Of a stretch of 64,000 bases of DNA, positions 44,479 to 54,170 are shown piece by piece. A program made the position numbers and the translations under genes. Position 1 is the first letter of the stretch. Each line of letters opens with the position of its first letter. The notes beneath the pieces were generated by a model. The model was given only the letters and a program-made list of their open reading frames with translations. It had not been told where the DNA came from and did no database searches. The stretch lies in NCBI RefSeq assembly GCF_001641265.1, contig NW_020167523.1, positions 806,001 through 870,000 of the forward strand, read 5' to 3'. The DNA is from Pseudogymnoascus destructans. Taxonomy: Eukaryota; Ascomycota; Leotiomycetes; Thelebolales; Thelebolaceae.

Positions 44479-46339
44479 ACGTGGTTTACCACCAAACGGA
44501 ATATCCCACCAAATGAAACACTTTCCGATAGCATCGCAACCTCAAACCCAATTACTCCACCACACCACAACAAAAAGATGCCTCAGAAAGCTAATGAAGG
44601 CCGAGTTTTACTAGCCATTCAAGCTACCAAATCACCCCACAAACTGTCCATCCGACGTGCTGCGCAGCTATATGAGGTCCCACATGTAACACTTACCCGT
44701 CGCATACACGGAAGCCAACCACGAGCTGGTAGACGCGACAAACAACGTCCATTGACCCCAATTGAGGAAGAGGAGCTCATACGATACGTACTTGACCTAG
44801 ATTCGCGAGGATTTCCACCTCGAATTGAGGATGTACGAGATATAGCGAATCTCCTCCGTGCGACGCGTCGCGAACCCCCAGTTGGAAAAAACTGGCCCTA
44901 CCGCTTTGTACACAATGAACCAAAGCTTAAGACGCATCTCTCTCGTGCGTACGACCTCCAGCGAGCCCTCTGCGAAGATCCTGATTGTATAAGAAAGTGG
45001 TTTGAGCTGGTAAAGAACATGCAGGCGAAGTACAGCATCCAGGATGCTGACTTCTACAACTTTGATGAGACGGGCTTTATGATGGGTGTAATCTGTGGGA
45101 ATATGGTTGTTACGAGCTCAGATCGAAAAGGCCGAGCAAAGCAGCTTCAGTCTGGTAATCGGGAATGGGCAACAGCGATTGAATGTGTGAGTGCAGATGG
45201 CTTTGTAGTGCCTGCATACTTGATTGTACAAGGCAAGCATCACCTTGCGCCTTGGTACACAGAGTGCGGCCTTCCACCTACTTGGGCCATCAAGACCTCA
45301 CCAAATGGCTGGACCGACAATGATACAGGTCTAGACTGGATAAAACACTTTAATCAGCATACACGTGTACGAACACAAGGGGTCTGGCGGATGATTGTCC
45401 TAGATGGCCATGAGAGCCACCTATCTGCCCAGTTTGATATGTACTGCAAGGAGAACAACATTATTACGCTCTGTCTCCCTGCGCACTCCTCACATCTTAC
45501 CCAGCCTCTTGATGTTGGGTGTTTTAGTGTACTAAAGCGAATGTATGGTCGAGAACTTGAGGTCTTCATTAAGGCCTCTATTACCCATATCACTAAGATT
45601 GAGTTCTTTATTGCATTCAAGGCTGCCCACGACCATACAATGACAACTGAAAATATCCTAGCTGGCTTTCGAGGTACTGGCCTAGTCCCGTACAACCCAG
45701 AAGCAGTTCTCTCAAAGCTTGATATCAAGTTACGGACGCCAACACCAACTGGATCCCCCCTACTAGAGGCTGACCCTTGGGTCCCTCAAACGCCACAAAC
45801 CCCAGCTGATGCAATTTTGCAGTCTAAGTTTGTACAGAATAGAATTGGAATTCATCAAGGAAGCTCCCCAACAACGATTTTTTCAGCTGTAAAGCAGCTG
45901 GTGAAGGGTACAGACCGCATTGCGCACCAAATGACCCTTATACAAGAGGAGGTCCGTACCCTTCGAAAGGCCAACACAGCACTTTCAAAGCGTCGGAAAG
46001 CCAAGCGTACACGTGTCCAAGATGGAGGGTCACTTACTATAGAAGATGCTCAAAAACTGATCGCTGAAAAAGAGGATAAAGGGTTGAAACGACAGAAAAG
46101 GTCAAATGAGGAGGGTGCTGTAGAGGCTGGTCCATCGACTTCGCGGCGCTGTGGGAGGTGCGGCAAGACTGGGCATAATGTACGAACCTGTCAAGAGGTT
46201 GAAGAGATATTAGGAGAAGAGAATTCAATTGAGTGTAGTTAATTTTAATGTGTTAGGGTGGAGTAATTGGGTTTGAGGTTGCGATGCTATCGGAAAGTGT
46301 TTCATTTGGTGGGATGTTCCGTTTGGTGGTAAACCACGT
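44479..46339 (+). mobile_element. Fot1/pogo-like DNA transposon A (complete)
   Basis: An 1861-bp element bounded by 83-bp terminal inverted repeats (44479-44561 and 46257-46339) that differ at a single base. It starts ACGTGGTTTACC and is flanked by the TA duplication at 44477-44478 and 46340-46341. Inside the repeat, CCACCAAA recurs with a period of 17. The single open transposase gene is intact. Nothing in the sequence argues against activity if a functional promoter is present. Confidence 0.95.
44578..46242 (+). CDS. Transposase of element A (pogo/Fot1 DDE family)
   Basis: 554 residues from ATG 44578-44580; the frame is open further upstream but that part overlaps the terminal repeat. Order: a psq-type helix-turn-helix (KLSIRRAAQLYEVPHVTLTR), a CENP-B-type second HTH up to about residue 125, a DDE domain with YNFDETGFMMGV (first Asp), VLDGHESHLS (second Asp) and PAHSSHLTQPLDVGCF, a coiled-coil stretch (LIQEEVRTLRKANTALSKRR) and a zinc knuckle CGRCGKTGHNVRTC near the end. 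Pogo-type enzymes cut and paste into TA. No stop or shift interrupts it. Confidence 0.95.
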   Translation: MPQKANEGRVLLAIQATKSPHKLSIRRAAQLYEVPHVTLTRRIHGSQPRAGRRDKQRPLTPIEEEELIRYVLDLDSRGFPPRIEDVRDIANLLRATRREPPVGKNWPYRFVHNEPKLKTHLSRAYDLQRALCEDPDCIRKWFELVKNMQAKYSIQDADFYNFDETGFMMGVICGNMVVTSSDRKGRAKQLQSGNREWATAIECVSADGFVVPAYLIVQGKHHLAPWYTECGLPPTWAIKTSPNGWTDNDTGLDWIKHFNQHTRVRTQGVWRMIVLDGHESHLSAQFDMYCKENNIITLCLPAHSSHLTQPLDVGCFSVLKRMYGRELEVFIKASITHITKIEFFIAFKAAHDHTMTTENILAGFRGTGLVPYNPEAVLSKLDIKLRTPTPTGSPLLEADPWVPQTPQTPADAILQSKFVQNRIGIHQGSSPTTIFSAVKQLVKGTDRIAHQMTLIQEEVRTLRKANTALSKRRKAKRTRVQDGGSLTIEDAQKLIAEKEDKGLKRQKRSNEEGAVEAGPSTSRRCGRCGKTGHNVRTCQEVEEILGEENSIECS

Positions 46340-46357
46340 TAAGCATGATTATGATTA

Positions 46358-48217
46358 ACGTACTCCACAAGCGAGCGGCGCACACAAGTGAGTGGCGCAC
46401 GCATCACGAATTCTATAACTCTAGAGGTTAATTTCACAACAATACAATTTATTAAACCCTATAGAACTACCCTAATTAGAAACCTCCCTTAATGGACACG
46501 TACGGGCAGTATGCGCGAGTGATTTACACATACTACACGTCCGTGGTGCACGAGTTTGTGGCTCTGTAGGTTGACCTGCAACCCTACCTACAATATCTAT
46601 ATCTGCTGTTTGTAGTCGATCTAGGCCCTCCTGGACTGTCAAAACACCTCCTTTAGCTACATACGACCTCCTTACTGCTCTCTTCTTCTTTTGTCTTTCA
46701 TTTTCGGTCCGCAATTGCTTGTTTTCCTCCGTTAGAAGAGCCGCATTATGCATAGCCATTTGACAGCCTTTAACTAGCTGCTGGAACGCCTGATCTGTAG
46801 GACTTGATAAACCTGCTGTACGACGTTGAATGCGCCCCTTAATTGCTGTAGCCTGAAGCTCTAATTGACTAGCATTATGAGGCGTTTCGGGTACCCAACA
46901 GTCTTGTAGGGCAGGAAGAAGCAGAGGTGGAGTTGGCGTCCGTAACTGAGTATTAAGCTTTGACAGCACTCATTCTGGGTCGTACGGGACTAGACCTGTA
47001 GCTGCAAACCCACTACGGACCACATTAAGGGCCATAGACTCTTTGCGGGCCGAAAGGTAGGCTGTAAGGAAATCCGGTTTGTCAATATGGTTTAGTCCAA
47101 CCCGCATATATCTTTCAATTTGTTGTCCGTATGACCGTTTTAGAACCGCAAAACAGCTAACGTCTAATGGCTGTAAGAGATGTGATGAATGCGGCGGCAT
47201 GCAAAGCGTAATAATTGAGTGCTCGGAACAGAATAGGTCAAACTCTGGAGTCGAATGGCTCCCGTGTCCGTCGAGAATAAGAAGCCGATAAACCCCCTTC
47301 GTACGGTCCTTTGTATGCTTCTGAAAGACGTCCGTAAGCCAAGCAAGGCCTAGAGAATCGTCTGTCCACCCGTTTTCACTAACTGCAATTGTCCAGTCTA
47401 AAGGCAAAGTGTCTGTGTACCAAGTCGATATATGAACCTTGCCCTCAAAAATAACCATTGCTGGCAAGCTCCATCCGTCTGAAGATATTGATTCAATAAC
47501 AGTAACCCATTCGCGGTTCCCTGGCTGTACGCAAACTGGCTTGCCAGCCCGCTCAGAACCTGTAATTACCTTCGTGGTCGTGACTACTCCCATTTGAAAC
47601 CCAGTCTCGTCAAAGTTGTAGATGTCCTCCTCTTGAATCCCATATTTAGCAATTGTATTCCGTACAAGCTGAAACCAGTCCCGAATAATCGTAGGATCTT
47701 CGCATTTTGCCCGCTGATAGTCGTATTTACGGGTGTATTTTGATTGGAGGGAGTTGTGTCGTCGTACGAAATTATAAACCCAGTTCTGGCCAACTGTAGG
47801 AGTCTGATCCTGGTCTGCGTCAGTCCGTTTTTGAAGAAGTAGATTTGCCATTTGTCGAAAGGAATTAGCTCTAAGTGGTAGGCCTCGTTCCTCCATAGAT
47901 AATATCCATTGGATAAGTGTTAACTCCTCAGTAGCTATAAGTTTGAGGTTTGCGGACCGTAAATCGCGTCGCGCAGTCCGTCCTTTAACGCGCGCCCGCA
48001 GAGTGGACTCAGGAAGATCGTACGCGACCGCAGCACCTCTAACACTCGTAAAATGGCCGTTTTTATAGGCTTGGAGTGCAAGAGTCATTCGACCCTCTTT
48101 GTGGATTAATTGCAGGTCAATTGGTTGAGACATATTGATTTAAAGGATACTATACGCGTTAGAATTCGTGATGCGTGCGCCACTTACTTGTGTGCGCCGC
48201 TCGCTTGTGGAGTACGT
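46358..48217 (-). mobile_element. Fot1/pogo-like DNA transposon B
   Basis: An 1860-bp element in opposite orientation, only 18 bases from element A (shared spacer including one TA of each). Terminal repeats of 58 bp (46358-46415 and 48160-48217) differ at one base and begin ACGTACTCC. TA duplications lie at 46356-46357 and 48218-48219. The repeat contains AAGCGAGCGGCGCAC and its variant AAGTGAGTGGCGCAC in tandem, period 17. The terminal repeats are unrelated in sequence to those of A apart from the ACGT tip. Confidence 0.95.
46472..48133 (-). pseudogene. Transposase of element B, one nonsense codon
   Basis: Full-length pogo-type frame of 553 codons interrupted once by TGA at 46970-46972. Before it come the helix-turn-helix (SVRGAAVAYDLPESTLRARV), a CENP-B-like HTH, YNFDETGFQMGV, LILDGHGSHST and PPHSSHLLQPLDVSCF. 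After it come LNTQLRTPTPP, a coiled coil and a CSMCKSLAHTARTC zinc knuckle. The related element C has Arg at the stop position and A has Ala, so CGA to TGA by one transition is the simplest history. A truncated 387-residue protein keeping the DDE core could still be made. Fungal RIP or methyl-cytosine deamination would produce such a change. Confidence 0.92.
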
Positions 48218-48237
48218 TAACTTAACTTATGAGTTTT

Positions 48238-48265
48238 TGATAATCATGAATATTCATGATTATCA
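48238..48265. repeat. Perfect 28-bp palindrome
   Basis: TGATAATCATGAAT followed directly by its exact complement. It sits 20 bases from the end of element B. Related AATCATGATTA sequences adjoin the other insertions. Confidence 0.8.
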
Positions 48266-48420
48266 CATGATGTTAGAATCACGTGGCCTAAGTAATTATC
48301 TACAGTACATATAATGTTGTAATAGTCACATGATCTCACGTGATCTCCGTACAGATTATCGGTAAATCATAGTATAGGTTACATGGGCAGGAATACATAC
48401 ATTTGATTACTCAACATATA

Positions 48421-50279
48421 ACGTACATGTATAGCGAAAGCGCCAAACAAGCGAAAGCGCCAAAATGATGCGGTGACCAAACCCCCCAACTAAATGTTAA
48501 ATTCCTCAACAACAAAACATGCCCCATAAAAACGATGAAAGCCAATTAGTGCTAGCTATCCAGGCTATGCAAAGCGACCCAAAGTTACGCCTTCGAGTTG
48601 CTGCTAGGATCTATTCTGTGGACCACCGCAAGCTAGGTCGTCGTCTAGAAGGTGTACCTTCACGACGCGATATCCAAGCCAACTCACGGAAATTAACTAA
48701 CCTAGAGGAGTCCGTCCTTGTTCAGTATATACTCGACCTAGCTGCCAAAGGGTTTCCTCCTCGGCTGTCTGTTGTTGAAGATATGGCAAGTCGACTACTT
48801 GCAACATGCGATGCGTCACGCGTTGGGTCGCGTTGGGCTTCAAACTTTGTTAAGCGGCGTGTAGAGCTCCAGACACGCTTTCAGCGCAAATACGACTACC
48901 AGAGGGCTAAGTGCGAAGATCCAGAAGTTATTAATGGCTGGTTTGAGCTTGTGCGTAACACAATTGCGAAATATGGTATCGATGAAGCAGATATCTACAA
49001 CTTTGATGAGACTGGGTTTATGATGGGCGTTATCTCAACTGCTATGGTTGTAACAAGCTCAGACGGGCGGGCAAAAGCAAAGAAGGTACAGCCTGGTAAT
49101 CGAGAATGGGTTACAGTAATCCAAGGCGTTAGTTCTCAAGGTTGGGCAGTACCACCATTTATCATTGTTGCAGGCAAAAACCACCTTACATCTTGGTATG
49201 AGAATAGTGGATTTTCAAGCGATTGGGTGATTTCTGTTACTGAAAATGGCTGGACTACAAACGAGAGAGGCATGGATTGGATTCAGCACTTTGAGAAGCA
49301 TACAAAGGCCCGGAGTGTTGGTGGTTATCGCTTGTTAGTCCTTGATGGTCATGAGAGCCACCACTCAGATGAGTTTGAGGAGTACTGCAAGGAACACAAC
49401 ATTATTATGCTTTGTATGCCTGCTCACTCTTCTCATCTACTCCAGCCACTTGATGTTGGCTGTTTCGGCCCGTTAAAGCAGGCCTATGGTCGGCAAATTG
49501 AAGATATGATGCAGGCTCATATTTCTCATATTACAAAGGATGACTTCTTTCCTGCCTTCCACGCTGCATTTAACACTACAATGACGGAAAGTAACATTCG
49601 AGGCGGGTTCCGAGGGGCAGGGCTTCTTCCATTTGACCCTGAGAGAGTGATATCTACACTTGATCTTAAGTTAAGGACACCAACGCCTCCAAGCTCCCGC
49701 CCAGGTACTGCTCAACCTTGGGTTTCTCAGACACCAAACAACCCAATTGAAGCTATGTCACAGTCTACATTTATTAAACTCAGATTTCACGCCATCAAAA
49801 TAGCTCTCCAACCTCAATCTATGCAGCTGTTGACCAGTTTACAAAGGGTGCATCGCAAATAATGCATCAATTAGCACTGCTAAAGGGAGAGAACCAAAAC
49901 CTACGACAGGCAAATGAAGTACTAAGCAAGCGCCGGAGAGCTAGGAAAACACGACTACAGCAAGGAGGATCACTTAGTCAACAAGGGGCGCAAGAGCTAC
50001 AGGATGAGAGGGATGTTGTGCAGCAGGTAGAGCAGGAAATAAGGGCAAGCCGTGGTCGGAAGCCAAGGGAAGAAACCCGTGCCCGTCGCTGTGGCAAGTG
50101 TGGTGAGACTGGGCACAATGCGCGCACGTGTCAGATTGTAATAGACACCTCTGAGGAAGAGGACTCCGAGTAGTTTCAATTGATTTCTAATGTTGTGGTA
50201 GATTTATCGCAATGTTTGTCGTGAGGGTAGATAATTTTGGCGCTTTCGCTTGTTTGGCGCTTTCGCTATACATGTACGT
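48421..50279 (+). mobile_element. Fot1/pogo-like DNA transposon C
   Basis: An 1859-bp element with perfect 46-bp terminal repeats (48421-48466 and 50234-50279) beginning ACGTACATG and flanked by TA at 48419-48420 and 50280-50281. The repeat holds AGCGAAAGCGCCAAA twice, period exactly 17. Perfect terminal repeats suggest recent insertion. Confidence 0.95.
48519..50173 (+). pseudogene. Transposase of element C, one frameshift
   Basis: Two overlapping frames, 48519-49862 and 49862-50173, together span one transposase. The first has the HTH (LRLRVAARIYSVDHRKLGRR), YNFDETGFMMGV, LVLDGHESHHS and PAHSSHLLQPLDVGCF. Homology to element A leaves frame at about 49797-49802 (after FHAIK) and resumes in another frame with SSPTSIYAAVDQF, running through a coiled coil to CGKCGETGHNARTC. 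A single-base change therefore separates the DDE core from the zinc knuckle. Everything else looks intact. A frameshift during translation cannot be excluded but no slippery heptamer stands out. Confidence 0.9.
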
Positions 50280-50406
50280 TAACCTCTTTAAGACGATTGA
50301 ATTGGTGCTACCAAATATTATCGGTCCATCGAATAAATCATATTATTAGAGCTTATATAATCCATGTATCCAAAGTGCTTTGAGCACGCCTATTCAGGTC
50401 CAGTGT

Positions 50407-52530
50407 GTCATGCTGACATTCGTTGCACTCAGTTTGCTATCAAACTCAAGAGCAAACTTAGAAATCTCCTCCTCAAACCTACAAGTCACTATACATATTT
50501 TGGCTTGTTACACCAACAACAAGAGCAATACTACTCAACGATCTATGATTCATTACATGACATCACTCCTTAGTTACTGGGCTAATACTACACATGACAT
50601 ATCTCTACCAACTAGAGGCCTAGGAACATGAACGATAGCTCCAAAAGCTTCTACAACCCTCTATGATTCATTACACGTCATCGCTCCTTAGTTGCCCACA
50701 AGATTGGTTAAGTTATGACATAATTTGTCTATAGGGGTACTCTGACCTTGGACCTCCTTTCACTTCCTATAGGCTAGGAAACTAGGAGATGGTTCTATGG
50801 GATTCTCTTATGTCGACTACAGTTACCAATGTCATACTGACATTCGTTGCACTCAGTTTGCTATCAAACTCAAGAGCAAACTTGGAAATCTCCTCCTCAA
50901 ACCTACAAGTCACTATACATATTTTGGCTTATCACACCAACAACAAGAGCAATACTACTCAACGATTGCTACAACCATCTATGATTCATTACACGTCATC
51001 GCTCCTTAGTTACTGGGCCGATATTACCACATAGCATATCTCTACAACCCTCTATGATTCATTACATGACATCACTCATACTACCACATGACATATCTCT
51101 ACCAACTAGAGGCCTAGGAGCATGAACGATAGCTCTAAAAGCTCCTACGAACCTCTATGATTCATTACATGTCATCGCTCTTTAGTTACCCACAAGATTG
51201 GTTTAAGTTATGACATAATTTGTCTATAGGTGTACTCTGACCTTGGACCTCCTTTTACTTCCTATAGGCTACGAACCTAAGAGATGGTTCTATGGGATTC
51301 TCTTACGTCGACTACAGTTACCAAGCCTGGTAAGTCATGGAAAGTCTTGGAAAATGAGAGAACTACATTCCTTTAGCATAAATAGGATTGCCCTTTCCTT
51401 AAGAAAGGGCAAGCAGACAATACAGTAAATCGACTATCACATACTTCCACGTCTTTTCCAAGCTTCCAAGCATTGATCTTGTTACTCCTTGTTTCTGAAA
51501 AGTCAATGAGGTGTTAACCTCTGACTTATCCCTGAGTTCTCAGACTCAACATTTGTTGCAACTTGTCTAAACCACTTCACCACATCATACACCTGATTGC
51601 TGCATTGTGGAATAGTCTAAGCTACAACCCTTTGGCTCTGTTTCCTAAGACAGTGTGTTGTCTTAGTAAATTCATCCCTTCCTTGGGTGGCTAGATTCTC
51701 ATATCTGGTGCACCCACCATTACACTTATCACACCAACAACAAGAGCAATACTACTCAACGATTGCTACAACCCTCTATGATTCATTACACGTCATCACT
51801 CCTTAGTTACTGGGCTAATACTACCACATGACATATCTCTACCAACTAGAGGCCTAGAAACATGAACGATAGCTCCAAAAGCTTCTACAACCCTCTATGA
51901 TTCATTACACATCATCACTCCTTAGTTACCCACAAGATTGGTTAAGTTATGACATAATTTGTCTATAGGGGTACTCTGACCTTGGACCTCCTTTCACTTC
52001 CTATAGGTTAGGAACCAAGAGATGGTTCTATGGGATTCTCTTACGTTGACTACATGTAATGGTGGGTGCACCAGATGTGAGAATCTAGCCACCCAAGGAA
52101 GGGATGATTTTACTAAGACAACACACTGTCTTAGGAAACAGAGCCAAAGGGTTGTAGCTTAGACTATTCCACAACGCAGCAATCAGGTGTATGATGTAGT
52201 GGAGTGGTTTAGACAAGTTGTAACAAATGCTGAGTCTGAGAACTCAGGGATAAGTCATGTGTAGTATTAGCCCAGTAACTAAGGAGTGATATCATGTAAT
52301 GAATCATAGAGGGTTGTAGAGATATGCTATGTGGTAATATCGGCCCAGTAACTAAGGAGCGATGACATGTAATGAATCATAGATGGTTGTAGCAATCGTT
52401 GAGTAGTATTGCTCTTGTTGTTGGTGTGATAAGCCAAAATATGTATAGTGACTTGTAGGTTTGAGGAGGAGATTTCCAAGTTTGCTCTTGAGTTTGATAG
52501 CAAACTGAGTGCAACGAATGTCAGTATGAC
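50407..52530. repeat. Mosaic of a 0.3-0.5 kb repeat family, direct and inverted
   Basis: No gene. A repeat unit beginning GTCATACTGACATTCGTTGC and ending near GACTACAGTTACCAA is present at 50407-50829 and in tandem at 50831-51324; a 5'-truncated copy fills 51725-52050 and an inverted partial copy 52258-52530. Inside each copy a shorter motif, CTATGATTCATTACAYGTCAT, recurs, at least nine times over the region. Copies differ by a few percent. I do not recognise the family; a non-autonomous element or degenerate array is likely. Confidence 0.75.
51522..52257. repeat. Large inverted repeat with 203-bp arms
   Basis: Arms 51522-51724 and 52055-52257 are inverted copies of about 90 percent identity and equal length, separated by a copy of the R repeat. 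Read outward from the centre each arm starts TGTAATGGTGGGTGCACC and ends GGATAAGTCA, so it begins TG and ends CA as LTRs do. A 43-bp fragment of the same arm recurs at 52532-52574. I see no flanking target duplication. This could be two opposed solo LTR-like elements or a single palindromic element. Confidence 0.7.
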
Positions 52531-52794
52531 ACTTGGGTGGCTAGATTCTCACATCTGGTGCACCCACCATTACAATCTGGTGCACCCACCTGTAACGCTG
52601 ACTTCTAAACAATAGAAGACACAGAGGTTTCTTGCGTAAGGTTGACTTGACAGAGGAGGCAGGTGATTAGACACAAAGGCTTTCCAAGTAACACGTTACA
52701 GTATTGTAAAGAATACCATATTGAGTTGAGCACGAAGCTCCTATCTAAGGAAATACTATCTACTTATATAGTGGCGTCGTGCCAAAGGGTATCC

Positions 52795-53022
52795 AATGTT
52801 ATCCATCACCTGATATTCCGTGGATCCCCGTGGATAACATGGATAACATAATATCCAAGATATCCAATGTTATCCATCACATGATATTCCGTGGATCGCC
52901 GTGGATAACATGGATAACATAATATCCATGATATCCAATGTTATCCATCACATGACATTCCGTGGATCGCCGTGGATAACATGGATAACATAATATCCAT
53001 GATATCCAATGTTATCCATCAC
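52795..53022 (+). repeat. 71-bp tandem satellite, 3.2 copies
   Basis: Units at 52795-52865, 52866-52936, 52937-53007 and a partial one to about 53022, almost identical. Each contains the inverted pair ATGTTATCCA...TGGATAACAT around a central ATTCCGTGGAT, and CACATGAT or CACGTGA cores. Each unit can therefore fold back on itself. Confidence 0.9.
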
Positions 53023-53074
53023 GTGAGGTTGCAGCCGTAAGCGCTAGCCATAGCACTAGCACTTAGCCGTAACA

Positions 53075-53991
53075 TGTAGGTAGTCCACGGTATTGTGGTA
53101 GCTGATTCCAGATAATCTTTGCCTTTGATTGTAAGATTTCTGTAGTTGTAATGCCGCCACGCTCTTCAATAAGCCTCTGCCAGTCGTAAAGAGCAGCTTC
53201 TAATTCAGGCCAGGTGACAGCACGGCTGTTACGATTATAGCTTACAGCTTGTTACAGTTGTTACGGTTGTTACGGTTGTTACGGTTGTTACGGTTGTTAC
53301 GGTTGTTACGGTTGTTACGGTTGTTACGGTTGTTACGGTTGTTACGGTTGTTACGGTTGTTACGGTTGTTACGGTTGTTACGGTTGTTACGGTTGTTACG
53401 GTTGTTACGGTTGTTACGGTTGTTACGGTTGTTACGGTTGTTACGGTTGTTACGGTTGTTACGGTTGTTACGGTTGTTACGGTTGTTACGGTTGTTACGG
53501 TTGTTACGGTTGTTACGGTTGTTACGGTTGTTACGGTTGTTACGGTTGTTACGGTTGTTACGGTTGTTACGGTTGTTACGGTTGTTACGGTTGTTACGGT
53601 TGTTACGGGTTGTTACAGGTGCAGCCTTAGCCACCAAGGCTACAACCGCTAAGCGGACAACTGTATATTACGAGGAATAGCCTCACCTTCCTTCCTTCTT
53701 CTTCTTCTTCTCTCTTTAGATTCAATCTAGCTTATTATTCTCTGAACCGGCTTCTTGACCTCCGTGACCATCGTAACAGCGGCGACACTGAGCTTTAGAG
53801 CTGTTTGTTTCCAGAGTATTAGGAGTATCGTCAAGGTCCAAAAATTGAGAGCTAAGGGATTCTAAGACTGTAGATTGGCTAAGTTGATGATTGTATTGCT
53901 CAAGGAACCACTGTATAGTGGCCTTTTGTGTAGGTTTCAGATGGTGAGATCAATGCCAGGTTCAGAGGGCTTTTCGCTGTTCGACAGTCAT
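53075..53991 (-). pseudogene. Tc5/CENP-B-type transposase remnant
   Basis: The minus strand reads MTVEQRKAL, TGA, TWH, TGA, SHHLKPTQKATIQWFLEQYN, then LSQSTVLESLSSQF: an N-terminal psq-type helix-turn-helix. A cysteine-containing linker (AQCRRCYDGHGG) follows. The frame is then interrupted by the 351-bp 9-bp satellite, after which WPELEAALYDWQRLIEERGG and ILQSKAKIIWNQLPQYRGL resume the CENP-B/Tc5 DNA-binding domain before homology ends at 53075. The catalytic DDE domain is absent. Both early TGA codons stand where relatives have Arg (CGA), which fits C-to-T decay. Confidence 0.75.
53258..53608 (+). repeat. Perfect 9-bp satellite TTGTTACGG, 39 copies
   Basis: Thirty-nine consecutive identical copies with no variant, framed by degenerate copies (TTGTTACAG at 53249, TTGTTACGGG and TTGTTACAG after 53600). 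Both strands translate as long repeat frames (LLR or NNR), which are not genes. Perfection implies very recent expansion or a collapsed or uncertain assembly of a longer array. Confidence 0.95.
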
Positions 53992-54170
53992 AGAATAGAG
54001 CTTTTTCGAAAGCATTTTGAAGGTATTCTAAGAGTAGTCCAGTAATTAGTTTAAGTCGATAATTGGGAAAAGGGACTCAATATCGTGTGTATCGTGATTT
54101 GTATGACGAATGGAAGGATCTGAAGAAAGTTATCGAGTTATGCAGAAAATCAACTAATCGTGTATCGACT

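Larger units (their letters stand above)
53075..54170 (-). mobile_element. Decayed Tc5/CENP-B-type transposon, nested in element D
   Basis: Transposase homology runs from 53991 down to 53075. Its 5' flank (minus strand) begins AAGTCGATACACGATTAG at about 54170, directly against the TA where element D's transposase is cut, so it looks like an insertion into D. No matching opposite terminus was found, so its 3' end is missing or replaced by the 71-bp satellite. Confidence 0.65.

Noticed and set aside
44371..44577. Upstream extension of the element A transposase
   Set aside because: The extension runs through the terminal inverted repeat and out of the element; homology with elements B and C starts at 44578.
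49790..49862. Programmed frameshift in the element C transposase
   Set aside because: No slippery heptamer or downstream structure is evident and elements A and B use one frame; a simple indel is more likely.
52795..53022. Regular repeats considered as a CRISPR array
   Set aside because: Units are contiguous with no unique spacers, the locus is eukaryotic and no cas-like gene is present.
53242..53680. Long open frames on both strands encoding LLR or NNR repeats
   Set aside because: They are translations of the perfect 9-bp satellite; no start context or non-repeat domain supports a gene.
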